Part shown: positions 1 through 10,313 of the stretch, one piece after another
How positions within the stretch are numbered: the stretch's first letter is position 1
How the letters are laid out: every line of letters starts with the position of its first letter
Assembly (NCBI GenBank): GCA_002892395.1
Contig: NBBL01000008.1
Location: forward strand, 62,026-126,025
Direction of reading: 5' to 3'
DNA length: 64,000 bases
DNA from: Lachnospiraceae bacterium
GTDB taxonomy: Bacteria; Bacillota; Clostridia; Lachnospirales; Lachnospiraceae
Program-made: the position numbers and the translations under genes
Notes under the pieces: model-generated
Database searches by the model: none
What the model was told of the DNA's origin: nothing
What the model saw: only the letters and a program-made list of their open reading frames with translations

Positions 1-43
1 ACGGAGCCTAAGACTGAATGCAGACAAGCCAAATCAGAGGTAC

Positions 44-89
44 AAAAAACGCAGCCCATTCCCGCGTATTCCGGGTATCGGCTGCGTTT
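44..89 (-). terminator. rho-independent terminator after tsf
   Basis: Read on the minus strand, AACGCAGCC pairs with GGCTGCGTT around a GC-rich loop and is followed by a run of T. It lies about 30 bases past the tsf stop codon, so it probably ends the rpsB-tsf transcript. Confidence 0.75.
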
Positions 90-117
90 CCTGCATCCGT
101 TTACTTGCTCATTTGCC

Positions 118-1056
118 TTACTTGCTCATCTGCTTCGCGACCTCTTCCGCGAAGTTCTCTGACTTATGCTCAAGGCCCTCCCCAGTCTCAAACCGAACGA
201 AGCCCTTTACCGTAATCTTTGCACCGTTTGCCTTCGCCACGGACGCCACGTAGGAAGCCACATTCTGCTTGCCGTCCTCTGCTTTCACGTATACCTGATC
301 CAGCAGGCAGATTTCCTTCAGCTCCTTCGCAAGACGACCCTGAACGGCGCCCTGAATCACCTTCTCCGGCTTGCCTGCCATCTTCGGATCGTTTGCAATT
401 TGTGCGGCAAGGATCTCCCGCTCCCGCTCAAGATATGCCTGATCCACCTCTGCATCGCTGGTGTAACGCGGGTTCAATGCAGCCACCTGCATGGCCACAT
501 TCTTTGCCATCTCCCGGATCGCATCGTTTATAACGTCGGTCTCAACATCAACGATAACGCCGATCTTCCCGCCTGCGTGAATGTAGGACTGGAGGAAGCC
601 ATTCGCCTCATGCAGCTGAGAGAACCGGCGAATGTTCATATTTTCGCCAATCACAGCGATCATACTGGAAAGCTGCTCCTTAACGGTCAGTGAGGAATCC
701 AGCGCCCACGGCTCCGCCAAAAAGGCCTCCAGATCCGCCGCCTTGGTTGTGAGCGCCTGTGCAGTCACCTCTGCCACATAGCTGCGGAACTTCTCATTCT
801 TCGCGACAAAATCCGTCTCTGCATTGACCTCCACAAGAGCAGCGGTGTGTCCGTCTTCGGAGACAGCAGCATCAACCATGCCTTCCGCCGCAATTCTCCC
901 CGCCTTCTTCTGCGCGCCCGCCAGTCCTTTTTCCCGGAGGAAATCCAGTGCCTTGTCCATATCCCCGTCTGTCTGTGCAAGTGCTTTCTTGCAATCCATC
1001 ATGCCGGCGCCGGTCATCTCTCTCAACTCTTTTACCATTGCTGCTGTAATCGCCAT
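118..1056 (-). CDS. tsf: translation elongation factor Ts
   Basis: EF-Ts, the guanine nucleotide exchange factor that recycles EF-Tu from the GDP to the GTP form in the cytoplasm. The 312-residue product opens with MAITAAMVKELREMTGAGMM, the typical UBA-like N-terminus, followed by DCKKAL and the dimerisation domain. The open frame runs 73 codons further upstream. I chose the ATG at 1056 because AAGGAG sits eight bases before it and the extra residues are a basic out-of-family stretch that overlaps the end of rpsB. It lies 88 bases downstream of rpsB, the usual rpsB-tsf operon. Confidence 0.97.
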   Translation of the reverse strand: MAITAAMVKELREMTGAGMMDCKKALAQTDGDMDKALDFLREKGLAGAQKKAGRIAAEGMVDAAVSEDGHTAALVEVNAETDFVAKNEKFRSYVAEVTAQALTTKAADLEAFLAEPWALDSSLTVKEQLSSMIAVIGENMNIRRFSQLHEANGFLQSYIHAGGKIGVIVDVETDVINDAIREMAKNVAMQVAALNPRYTSDAEVDQAYLEREREILAAQIANDPKMAGKPEKVIQGAVQGRLAKELKEICLLDQVYVKAEDGKQNVASYVASVAKANGAKITVKGFVRFETGEGLEHKSENFAEEVAKQMSK

Positions 1057-1144
1057 CTCGTATTCTCCTTGTCCAGTGTTGATGTGAAAATGCGGGCGGA
1101 ATCGTTTCCTTCCTCCCGCATCAGTCAAAGCCCCTGCTTCCTTC

Positions 1145-1912
1145 TTACTGCTCGCTTGCCTGAAGTGCTTCCGCAATCGCTTCCGCCGGCGTGTTACCGC
1201 CTTCATTTGCGATCTGCTTCTGCTCCTCCTGCCCCTGATTGGCCTCGATGACCGCATCCGCCATTTTGGAGACAATCAGTCTCACTGCGCGAATCGCATC
1301 GTCATTGCCCGGGATGACATAAGCCAGCTCCTCCGGATCGGAGTTCGTGTCCGCAATTCCGATCAGCGGAATGTTCAGTGCATGCGCCTCCGCGACGCAG
1401 ATGCGCTCCTTCTTCGGATCAATGATGACAATGGCATCCGGCATCTTCTTCATGTCCTTGATGCCGCCGATGTTCCTCTCCAGCTTTTCCCACTCCTTTT
1501 TCAGAGCGGTCACTTCCTTCTTCGGCAGAACATCAAAGGTTCCGTCCTCACTCATTTCCTCAATCTGGTGCAGTCTTTTCACCCGGGACTGAATGGTCTT
1601 GAAGTTGGTGAGCATTCCCCCGAGCCAGCGCTCATTGACGTAGAACATGCCGCAGCGAAGCGCCTCTTCCTTGATCGCGTCCTGCGCCTGCTTCTTGGTG
1701 CCCACAAACAGGATTGTGCCTCCGTTGGCAACGATGTCCACAACCGCCTTGTAAGCATCATCTACCATTCCCACGGTCTTCTGCAGATCAATGATGTGAA
1801 TCCCGTTGCGCTCCGTATAAATATAGGGAGCCATTTTCGGATTCCAACGTCTGGTCTGATGTCCGAAGTGAACGCCTGCCTCCAGTAACTGCTTCATTGA
1901 TACAACACCCAT
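1145..1912 (-). CDS. rpsB: 30S ribosomal protein S2
   Basis: Ribosomal protein S2 of the small subunit, 255 residues. The N-terminal block [20 protein letters not shown] is diagnostic, and the body carries FVGTKKQAQ and the [12 protein letters not shown] segment of the family. The ATG at 1912 is preceded by AGGAGGA at good spacing. A second Met five residues in (MKQLL) is possible but has no better site. The C-terminal 30 residues are Gln/Glu/Ala rich, as often in Clostridia. It is followed by tsf, and the hairpin-rich leader upstream may serve regulation. Confidence 0.97.
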   Translation of the reverse strand: MGVVSMKQLLEAGVHFGHQTRRWNPKMAPYIYTERNGIHIIDLQKTVGMVDDAYKAVVDIVANGGTILFVGTKKQAQDAIKEEALRCGMFYVNERWLGGMLTNFKTIQSRVKRLHQIEEMSEDGTFDVLPKKEVTALKKEWEKLERNIGGIKDMKKMPDAIVIIDPKKERICVAEAHALNIPLIGIADTNSDPEELAYVIPGNDDAIRAVRLIVSKMADAVIEANQGQEEQKQIANEGGNTPAEAIAEALQASEQ

Positions 1913-1940
1913 TTTTCATTTCCTCCTCAGGTTTTTCTTC

Positions 1941-2001
1941 CGTCCGCTTCCGGAAATCCCCACCGCCGGGTAAGCGGCACCCGGGATTCGATTCACGGAC
2001 G
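1941..2001 (-). promoter_or_regulatory. structured 5' leader of rpsB
   Basis: The 129-base gap between codY and rpsB can fold on the minus strand. CCGGGT pairs with ACCCGG (1966-1984) around a seven-base loop, enclosed by a CGTCCG/CGGACG pairing (1941-2001). No T-run follows, so it is not a plain terminator. Autoregulatory S2 leaders are known in bacteria, but I cannot match this one to a described class. Confidence 0.35.
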
Positions 2002-2041
2002 TGTTTGATGACCGTATTTGGTCTGCAACTTCATAAATATA

Positions 2042-2881
2042 TCATAGAATGCCCGGCTCGGCAAGTGCCCCTTCGGAAATCAGATCCTCTTTTCCCTTCG
2101 AACCCCCAAGAGGCTCTTCGCCGAAGCGGATCTCATCATACACCGCATCGTTCAGCACCTTGATGTAGGTGCCTCGCATTCCGCTGGAGCGGCTTGTGAT
2201 GATCCCCGCACTTTCAAACTTGCGGAGCGCATTGACAATGACGGAGCGGGTGATTCCCACCCGATCTGCAATCTTGCTGGCAATCAGAACGCCCTCGTCT
2301 CCCTTCAATTCATTGAAAATGTGGCGAACCGCCTCCGCCTCCGAGTAGCTGAGACTTGACAGCGCTCCCTTCACAATCTGCAGCTTTCGCATCTCCTCTG
2401 CGTGCTCCTCGCTCTCACTCTGCTTCATCGCCATTCCGATGACGGTGGCGGCATACTCATTGACAATAATTTCCTCAATGCCGAAGCCATGTCCCCGGCG
2501 GTATGCCATCAGGGTTCCCAGGCGATCTCCTCCTATAATAATCGGAGATACAATCGCCCTGTCCTTGGAAACGACTTCCTTCTCAAAACCGAGGGTCTCC
2601 AGATTGACATTTTCGTTGGTGGACAATACGGACAAAAGTCTCTCGTTCAGCAGCGGATCCGTGAAGCACCCCACCTTTTCCGGCATCAGCTCTCCCAGCG
2701 CTCCCGTTCTGCCGTCCCGTCCGATCCCCAGAACCTTTCCTTTCCTGCTGATCACCAGAACATTTCCCTGGTAAATGTCACTCAAAGCGATGCAGATATC
2801 GCTGAAAATCACCTTGGTCGTTCCTCCGGTCTGCAAAAGCTGATTCAATTTTCTTGTTCTGTCCAATAATTCTACGCCCAT
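2042..2881 (-). CDS. codY: GTP- and branched-chain amino acid-sensing repressor CodY
   Basis: CodY, the global nutritional regulator of Bacillota, a dimeric DNA-binding repressor that responds to isoleucine, leucine, valine and GTP. The N-terminal GAF-type ligand domain begins MGVELLDRTRKLNQLLQTGG. The C-terminal winged helix is seen as ASKIADRVGITRSVIVNAL, the highly conserved recognition region. At 279 residues it is about 20 longer than the usual 259-residue protein, the excess being a tail after the winged helix. It sits between topA and rpsB, a common neighbourhood in Clostridia. Confidence 0.95.
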   Translation of the reverse strand: MGVELLDRTRKLNQLLQTGGTTKVIFSDICIALSDIYQGNVLVISRKGKVLGIGRDGRTGALGELMPEKVGCFTDPLLNERLLSVLSTNENVNLETLGFEKEVVSKDRAIVSPIIIGGDRLGTLMAYRRGHGFGIEEIIVNEYAATVIGMAMKQSESEEHAEEMRKLQIVKGALSSLSYSEAEAVRHIFNELKGDEGVLIASKIADRVGITRSVIVNALRKFESAGIITSRSSGMRGTYIKVLNDAVYDEIRFGEEPLGGSKGKEDLISEGALAEPGIL

Positions 2882-2936
2882 TTTCGACCTCCTGCATTCC
2901 TTAATGGTAGCAGTTTAACACGGATTTCCGGGATAC

Positions 2937-5015
2937 TCAAATATTTTTGGAAGCTTTACGAAAGCCGCAGGCAGAATTTGCGCACACGATTTTGTTTCCC
3001 CGCGCCACCATATATCCCCCGCATTTCGGGCACCGCTCTTCCACCGGTCTCGCCCAGCTCATAAAGCCGCATTCCGGATTGTTGACACAGCCGTAGTATA
3101 TGCGTCCCTTCTTGGTTCGCTTTAAGACCACCTCTCCGCCGCAGCTGGGACAGGTCACGCCGATTTTTTCAAAGTAAGGCTTCGTGTTGCGGCAATCCGG
3201 AAATCCGGGACAGGCGAGGAATTTTCCGTGCGGTCCGTACTTGATCACCATGGTTCTTCCGCAGAGCTCGCAGACCTCATCGCTTTTTTCATCCTCGATC
3301 GTCACGCTTTCCAGTTCCTTCTCTGCTTTTTGAACTGCCCGGTCCAGATCCGGATAGAAATTTTGAAGGATGGTCTTCCAGCCGATCTTTCCCTCCCCCA
3401 CCGAATCCAACAAGCGCTCCATGTTGGCTGTAAACTGCGGATTCACCACCTCCGGGAACGACTCCACCATAATCCGATTGACCACTTCTCCCAGCTCTGT
3501 GACAAACAGATTTTTCTGCTCCTTCGTGACATAGCGCCTCGCCAGTATGGTGGTGATGGTCGGTGCATAGGTGCTGGGACGCCCAATGCCCTGCTCCTCC
3601 ATCGCCTTTACCAGGCTCGCCTCCGTAAAATGCGCCGGAGCCTGGGTAAAATGCTGCTCCGGATCAAAGGAGCAAAGCTTCAGCTCCTGCCCCTCTTTCA
3701 GACTGAGAAGCGCCGCGCTCCCTGTCTCCTTTTCCTCCTGCTCATCCCCATAAACGTCCAGAAAACCGGAAAATTTCAGTGTGGAGCCGGAAAGCTGAAA
3801 CATATGACCTGCACAATCCGTTTTGACTGAGACCGTCAAAAACACAGCAGGGCGCATGCGGCTCGCAGTAAACCGCCTCCAAATCAGCTGGTACAGGCGA
3901 AACTGATCTCTCGAAAGGGAAGCCTTTGCCTCGGGAGGAGAAAGACTCATATCCACCGGGCGGATTGCCTCGTGCGCATCCTGAATCTTTTTGTTTTCCT
4001 TTGCAGAGACCGGTGTCTGCGCCACATACTGTTCTCCGAAATGCGAGGCAATGTAGGCACGAACGGCGTGATCCGCTTCCTCTGCCACCCGCGTGCTGTC
4101 CGTTCGAAGATAGGTGATCAGCGCAACGGTCCCCCTGCCCTTTACTTCAACCCCCTCATAAAGCTGCTGGGCAATCCTCATGGTCTTCTGCGTGGAAAAG
4201 TTTAAGACCTTACTTGCCTCCTGCTGAAGGGTGGAGGTGGTGAACGGAAGCGGCGCCCGCCGGATTCTCTCTCCCTGTCTGATTTCCGTCACCAGAAAGG
4301 GCTTTCTCTCACAGGCATCGATAACCTGCCGACACGCTGCTTCACCGGTGAGCTCTGCCTTTTCCTTTCCATAGCCCGCGTACCTGGCTTTCAGCTCCTT
4401 TTTCGATCCCTCCGGCAGCAGAGCTGCTTCCAAGGTCCAGTATTCCTCAGGTACAAACGCCTCGATTTCCGCCTCCCGATCACAGATCATGCGGAGTGCC
4501 ACGGACTGAACGCGGCCGGCCGATAGTCCCCGTTTCACCTTGGCCCAGAGAAGCGGGCTGATCCGATACCCCACCATGCGGTCCAAAATGCGCCGGGTCT
4601 GCTGCGCATCCACCAGATCCATGTTAATTTCCCGGGGATGCTTAAGGGACTCCCGCACTGCATTTTTGGTGATTTCATTAAAGGTGATGCGGCACACCTT
4701 TTTATCGGTCTGATCCAGCTTAAGCGCCTTGGAAAGATGCCAGCTGATAGCCTCCCCCTCCCGATCCGGGTCCGTCGCAAGATAGATGCGATCCGCCTTC
4801 TTCACCTCTTTCCGAAGCTTAGCCAGAATATCCCCTTTTCCGCGTATCGTGATGTACTTCGGCTCATAGTCGTGATCCACATCAATTCCCAATTGGGACT
4901 TCGGCAAATCGCGCACATGTCCGTTGCTGGCATCCACAGTATAGCTACTGCCCAAAAATTTTTTAATTGTCTTTACCTTCGCAGGGGACTCCACAATCAC
5001 CAGGTTTGAGGCCAT
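2937..5015 (-). CDS. topA: DNA topoisomerase I (type IA)
   Basis: Topoisomerase I relaxes negative supercoils through a transient 5'-phosphotyrosine link. The 692-residue product has the Toprim domain with E9 in IVESPAK and the TDPDREGE acidic cluster at 81-88. The active-site tyrosine is Y302 in ITYLRTDS. At the C-terminus, from about residue 575, are three four-cysteine zinc ribbons (CELCGRTM, CPSCGGEV, CPKCGGYM), all intact. Length and layout match Firmicutes TopA. It probably leads the topA-codY transcript, with only 55 bases between the two genes. Confidence 0.97.
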   Translation of the reverse strand: MASNLVIVESPAKVKTIKKFLGSSYTVDASNGHVRDLPKSQLGIDVDHDYEPKYITIRGKGDILAKLRKEVKKADRIYLATDPDREGEAISWHLSKALKLDQTDKKVCRITFNEITKNAVRESLKHPREINMDLVDAQQTRRILDRMVGYRISPLLWAKVKRGLSAGRVQSVALRMICDREAEIEAFVPEEYWTLEAALLPEGSKKELKARYAGYGKEKAELTGEAACRQVIDACERKPFLVTEIRQGERIRRAPLPFTTSTLQQEASKVLNFSTQKTMRIAQQLYEGVEVKGRGTVALITYLRTDSTRVAEEADHAVRAYIASHFGEQYVAQTPVSAKENKKIQDAHEAIRPVDMSLSPPEAKASLSRDQFRLYQLIWRRFTASRMRPAVFLTVSVKTDCAGHMFQLSGSTLKFSGFLDVYGDEQEEKETGSAALLSLKEGQELKLCSFDPEQHFTQAPAHFTEASLVKAMEEQGIGRPSTYAPTITTILARRYVTKEQKNLFVTELGEVVNRIMVESFPEVVNPQFTANMERLLDSVGEGKIGWKTILQNFYPDLDRAVQKAEKELESVTIEDEKSDEVCELCGRTMVIKYGPHGKFLACPGFPDCRNTKPYFEKIGVTCPSCGGEVVLKRTKKGRIYYGCVNNPECGFMSWARPVEERCPKCGGYMVARGNKIVCANSACGFRKASKNI

Positions 5016-5090
5016 AATTTATCTATTCTCCGTTTTTTGTTCTTCATCATGACGAAAAGCGTGTTTAACCATACAACATTTGAAAAAACT

Positions 5091-5121
5091 TTGCAAGCGC
5101 AGATCCTTCCTATGTTATACT
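5091..5121 (+). promoter_or_regulatory. possible promoter of rqcH
   Basis: TTGCAA and TATACT are separated by 19 bases, a weak sigma-A match, in the divergent gap between topA and rqcH. About 190 bases of GC-rich leader with small inverted repeats follow before the rqcH start. I recognise no riboswitch in it. Confidence 0.3.
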
Positions 5122-5311
5122 ATCCCATATTATTGCGATACGATCCCATGTGATACAGGTAATGCATTCTCTTGACAGGATCTTGGTCAAGTGGATCGGC
5201 TCCCGCCCGGATGGCGGCGGAATGCCGGCAACGCCAAAAAGCCATCAAACTTGTCAGGCACACCCGAACCGGTATGGGGCACGGGTCTCCTGCTTTGGAA
5301 AGGACCTTCAT

Positions 5312-7075
5312 ATGGCACTGGACGGCATTGTAATCGCAGGTCTCGTCAAGGAACTGCGGCAAACCATCGAGGGCGGACATATCTCCAAAATCTCCATGCC
5401 CGAAAAAAATGAACTGCTTCTCACCGTTAAAAATCATTCCCAAAGCCATCGGCTGCTGATTTCCTCGGACGCTTCGCTTCCCTTGATCTACCTGTCACCG
5501 GAAAACAAGACTGCGCCCCTCATTGCCCCCGGCTTCTGCATGCTGCTCAGAAAGCACATCGGCTCCGGAAAAATCACCGAAATCAGCCAGCAGGGGCTGG
5601 AGCGCATTCTTCTGATCAGGATACAGCAATTAAACGAGCTGGGCGATCCGGCTGAAAAGCGGCTGTATGTCGAACTGATGGGCAAGCATTCCAACATCAT
5701 TTTCACCGATGAAACGGACACCATCCTGGACAGTATCAGACATGTCCCGGCATCTCTGAGTTCCCTCCGGGAGGTGCTCCCAGGCCGCGCATACTACCTG
5801 CCCCAGCAGCTGAAAAAGCAAAATCCTCTCTGTATGGACGAAGCAGCCTTTGCTGCCGCCATGCAGTCAGCAGGTGCGCTTCCCCTTGAGCGTGCCATCG
5901 TCGCTTCTCTTTCCGGCATCTCTCCCGTGGTGGCCTCCCAGCTGGTCTCAGCCTCCGGACTGGAGGAGCGCCTGCGGCCGCAGGACCTGGATTCCGATGG
6001 GCTCACTCGTCTGTTTCGGACGATTTCGCTGCTGACAGAGGAGATTCGTTCCGGACACTTTTCTCCTGTTCTCTATCTGAAGCAGGACGTTCCGGTGGAG
6101 TTCTCTGCCATTCGTTTACCCAGCTATGAAGGCGGAGACTGCGTCTCCCGGCGATATGAGTCTGTCAACCGGCTTCTGTATGACTATTATGCCCTCCGGA
6201 ACAGCATCACGCGCATCCGTCAGAAGAGTTCGGATTTAAGGAAACTGGTGCAAAACCTCCTTAGCCGTGGTCAGAAAAAATTTCTTCTCCAGGAAAAGCA
6301 GCTTCGGGACGCCGAAAAAAAAGAGAAGTACCGGGTGTACGGGGATCTCTTAAATACCTACGGCTTCCGGCTGAAGGGCGGGGAAACCCAGCTGATCTGC
6401 GAAAATTTCTATGATGAGGGACGGGAAATCAGCATCCCGCTGGAGCCCCGCTTAAACGGCGTGCAAAACGCAAAAAAATTCTACGACCGCTATGCAAAGC
6501 TCAAGCGGACGGAGGAGGCTGTTCGGGAAGAAATTATGCACACCCGGAAGGAAAACGAACATCTGTCCAGTATTCTGACTGCCTTGGATCTTGCCACGGA
6601 AGAAAGCGATCTGAACCAAATCAAAGAGGAGCTGACCGAGTACAAATATATTCGAAAGCACGGCGGCGGAAAAAAACAAAAGACTGTCTCCCGCCCGCTT
6701 CACTTTGTTTCCAGCGATGGCTTTGATATTTATGTGGGCAAAAACAATTATCAAAATGAGGAAATTACCTTTCAGATCGCCTCCGGAGCTGACTGGTGGT
6801 TTCATGCGAAAGGGATTCCCGGCTCCCACGTCATTGTAAAATCCGGACGGGAAGAGTTGCCGGACCGCACATTCGAGGAGGCCGCTTCTCTCGCCGCTTA
6901 CTATTCCAAGGGACGCGACGCAGAGAAGGTAGAGGTGGATTACATCCAGCGCCGCTTTGTCAAAAAATCAAACGGCGGCCCGCCGGGCTTCGTCATTTAT
7001 CACACGAACTGGTCCATGATGGCAAAGCCCGCAGCGGAAATTCCCGTCCGGGTGACGGAGCAGGAGAAGAAATAA
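5312..7075 (+). CDS. rqcH: RqcH/NFACT ribosome-quality-control protein
   Basis: RqcH binds obstructed 50S subunits carrying peptidyl-tRNA and drives addition of C-terminal alanine tails that mark stalled chains for degradation; older annotations call it fibronectin-binding protein. The 587-residue product has the NFACT-N region (start MALDGIVIAGLVKELR, then ELMGKHSNIIF), a long coiled-coil middle and the NFACT-R domain (FDIYVGKNNYQNEEI, WWFHAKGIPGSHVI). The frame is open further upstream, but the ATG at 5312 has GGAAAGGA before it and begins the family N-terminus. A terminator follows directly. Confidence 0.93.
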   Translation: MALDGIVIAGLVKELRQTIEGGHISKISMPEKNELLLTVKNHSQSHRLLISSDASLPLIYLSPENKTAPLIAPGFCMLLRKHIGSGKITEISQQGLERILLIRIQQLNELGDPAEKRLYVELMGKHSNIIFTDETDTILDSIRHVPASLSSLREVLPGRAYYLPQQLKKQNPLCMDEAAFAAAMQSAGALPLERAIVASLSGISPVVASQLVSASGLEERLRPQDLDSDGLTRLFRTISLLTEEIRSGHFSPVLYLKQDVPVEFSAIRLPSYEGGDCVSRRYESVNRLLYDYYALRNSITRIRQKSSDLRKLVQNLLSRGQKKFLLQEKQLRDAEKKEKYRVYGDLLNTYGFRLKGGETQLICENFYDEGREISIPLEPRLNGVQNAKKFYDRYAKLKRTEEAVREEIMHTRKENEHLSSILTALDLATEESDLNQIKEELTEYKYIRKHGGGKKQKTVSRPLHFVSSDGFDIYVGKNNYQNEEITFQIASGADWWFHAKGIPGSHVIVKSGREELPDRTFEEAASLAAYYSKGRDAEKVEVDYIQRRFVKKSNGGPPGFVIYHTNWSMMAKPAAEIPVRVTEQEKK

Positions 7076-7080
7076 GGATT

Positions 7081-7128
7081 GAAAAGAGCCGCAGGGGAAC
7101 GGAATTCCGTTTCTCCGCGGCTCTTTTT
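7081..7128 (+). terminator. terminator between rqcH and groL
   Basis: AAAGAGCCGC and GCGGCTCTTT form the outer stem around an inner AACGGAATTCCGTT palindrome, followed by T residues on the plus strand and preceded by A residues. It lies six bases past the rqcH stop and may also serve the convergent groL transcript. Confidence 0.85.
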
Positions 7129-7167
7129 CAGTTCTTCTTTTTTGTCCTCAACGCTGCAGACCAGATA

Positions 7168-8796
<1,629 letters not shown>

Positions 8797-8849
8797 TCAA
8801 ACTCTCCTTCTCAAATTTTTGGAATCCGACCGATTTCTTCCCGGTCGGC

Positions 8850-9137
8850 TTATGCCATCACCGCAAGGATATCGCTCTGCTTGATCACAACATACTTGAC
8901 CCCTTCGATCTCCACGTCAGAGCCCGCATATCTGGAGTAGAGAACCTTGTCTCCTTCCTTCACCTGCATCTTCACTTCCTTGCCGTCCACAAGACCGCCC
9001 GGTCCCACAGCAACAATCTCACCCTGACCCGGCTTCTCCTTGTCACCCTGACCCGGAAGCACAATTCCGGAGGCGGTTGTCTCCTCCTCTACCATCTTCT
9101 TTAACACCACGCGGTCAAATAACGGTACAAGCTTCAT
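8850..9137 (-). CDS. groS: co-chaperonin GroES
   Basis: The 10-kDa lid of the GroEL chamber, 95 residues starting MKLVPLFDRVVLKK. The mobile-loop region is seen as EETTASGIVLPGQG. The frame extends 19 codons upstream, but the ATG at 9137 is preceded by TAAGGAGGAATATAAT and begins the conserved protein. It is the first gene of the groS-groL operon, transcribed from the promoter and CIRCE element just upstream. Confidence 0.97.
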   Translation of the reverse strand: MKLVPLFDRVVLKKMVEEETTASGIVLPGQGDKEKPGQGEIVAVGPGGLVDGKEVKMQVKEGDKVLYSRYAGSDVEIEGVKYVVIKQSDILAVMA

Positions 9138-9202
9138 ATTATATTCCTCCTTAGGCTGATTGATATTTCTCATGACCCTTGATTCTTTTCTCAACGAAGC
9201 TC

Positions 9203-9231
9203 ATTATAATACGGCTTGTTAGCACTGTCAA
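9203..9231 (-). promoter_or_regulatory. sigma-A promoter of groS-groL
   Basis: On the minus strand TTGACA (9226-9231) and TATAAT (9203-9208) are exact consensus hexamers with a 17-base spacer. The start would fall about 60 bases before the groS ATG. Confidence 0.9.
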
Positions 9232-9245
9232 GCTTTGAGTGCTAA
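9219..9245. promoter_or_regulatory. CIRCE operator for HrcA
   Basis: TTAGCACTG, nine bases, GAGTGCTAA. This is the CIRCE inverted repeat with one mismatch in one arm (G for C). It covers the -35 hexamer and part of the spacer of the groS promoter, so HrcA binding would block polymerase. hrcA itself is not in the window. Confidence 0.93.
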
Positions 9246-9352
9246 TATCTTTGGTTTATTTTTCCTTTCCTTCCCGTTTCCGTTTCCCCGCTTCCTCTCT
9301 TCCTATTTCGACCTGGTGGCTGGGCCCTCCCCATTGTGCCAATCGGATTTTT

Positions 9353-9405
9353 CATAAAAAAACTCCGCGGCGCTTCTGTGATCCACAGAGCCGCGAAGCT
9401 TTTTT
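9353..9405 (-). terminator. terminator after rplY
   Basis: On the minus strand CGCGGCTCTGTG and CACAGAAGCGCCGCG form a strong hairpin followed by a run of seven T. It lies about 20 bases past the rplY stop. The other strand also has T residues after the stem, so it may work both ways. Confidence 0.8.
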
Positions 9406-9425
9406 CATTGCCTTCCTATTCCTGG

Positions 9426-10016
9426 TTACACCTCAGTCTCCGCCTCCCCACTCTCGGCGGCTGCGGTCGCATGCCGTCTCTCGTTGATACGGTACACGAT
9501 GCTCTCCGGATCCACCTTAAGCTCCAGCTTGTCGCTCATCAGCTCCGGAATGTCCCGAACCATAACAACCGTACCCGGCTTCACGCCGTCCAAATCAATG
9601 GTGATGGTATCAATCATGTCCCGGGGCAGTGAGCTATATGGAATTTCCAGCAGCATACGCTCCAAAATTCCGGAAATTTTATCGTCGTTCACCAGCACAA
9701 TATGAATCACGCTGTTGACCCTCTCTCCCCGCTTCAATGCCTGAAAGCTGATATGCTCAATCTCATTGGTCAGCATGCTGCAAACCTTTTCCTTGATCTG
9801 CACCGGGTACCTGTCTCCCTCAATCTCCAGCTCGATCTTGCTGCCCTCCCGTTTCTCCCGGATCAGCTTTCGCGCCTCCTGCTCCTTCATTTGCACCGGG
9901 ATGGATTCCTCCAGGGATTTTCCAAACACAACGCCCGGAACCCAACCCTCTCTGCGCAGCTTTTTCGGCTTCACCGAAAGCGCTCTCTTATCTACTTTGA
10001 TGATATCCATATCCAT
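9426..10016 (-). CDS. rplY: 50S ribosomal protein L25 (general stress protein Ctc)
   Basis: A bL25/Ctc-family protein that binds 5S rRNA, 196 residues. The N-terminal L25 beta-barrel domain includes KLRREGWVPGVVFGK, followed by the TL5-type C-terminal domain (KPGTVVMVRDIPELMSDKLEL) found in the longer form of the family. The frame continues 26 codons upstream. I chose the ATG at 10016 because AGAAGGAGG precedes it and the protein family begins there. It is monocistronic, with its own promoter upstream and terminator downstream. Confidence 0.9.
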   Translation of the reverse strand: MDMDIIKVDKRALSVKPKKLRREGWVPGVVFGKSLEESIPVQMKEQEARKLIREKREGSKIELEIEGDRYPVQIKEKVCSMLTNEIEHISFQALKRGERVNSVIHIVLVNDDKISGILERMLLEIPYSSLPRDMIDTITIDLDGVKPGTVVMVRDIPELMSDKLELKVDPESIVYRINERRHATAAAESGEAETEV

Positions 10017-10127
10017 AGGGATCCTCCTTCTGATCCGTCCCCGCTTTTCCAAAAAAGAAGTTTCTTTCTCAGTCAGTCCGAATGTCCTTCTCAAGAGACG
10101 GCCATTTTTATCATATAATTTATATTT

Positions 10128-10156
10128 ATTATAGATTATTTTTCGTCAAAAATCAA
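10128..10156 (-). promoter_or_regulatory. promoter of rplY
   Basis: TTGATT (10151-10156) and TATAAT (10128-10133) on the minus strand, 17 bases apart, within a strongly AT-rich stretch about 110 bases upstream of the rplY ATG. Confidence 0.7.
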
Positions 10157-10313
10157 TCTTTTAAAATTATTTTCAGGCTTTTCTAAAATGAAGTTTTAAA
10201 TTCTACTCCTCAGTCGAGTGGTAGAGTTTTGGATTGCACAGTTGATGTTTACTCCTGCATACAGTAGTGGTATGTTGTTGATTCCTTCTGACAGCGATAG
10301 AAGGAGCAACACT

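Noticed and set aside
1057-1275. N-terminal extension of EF-Ts by 73 codons
   Set aside because: It overlaps rpsB, has no ribosome site, is basic and unlike EF-Ts; a good site precedes the ATG at 1056.
5150-5311. 54 extra codons before rqcH
   Set aside because: No homology to the NFACT N-terminus, and the ATG at 5312 has a good ribosome site.
5122-5311. Riboswitch or T-box in the rqcH leader
   Set aside because: I see no T-box sequence, anti-terminator or recognisable aptamer core, only small inverted repeats.
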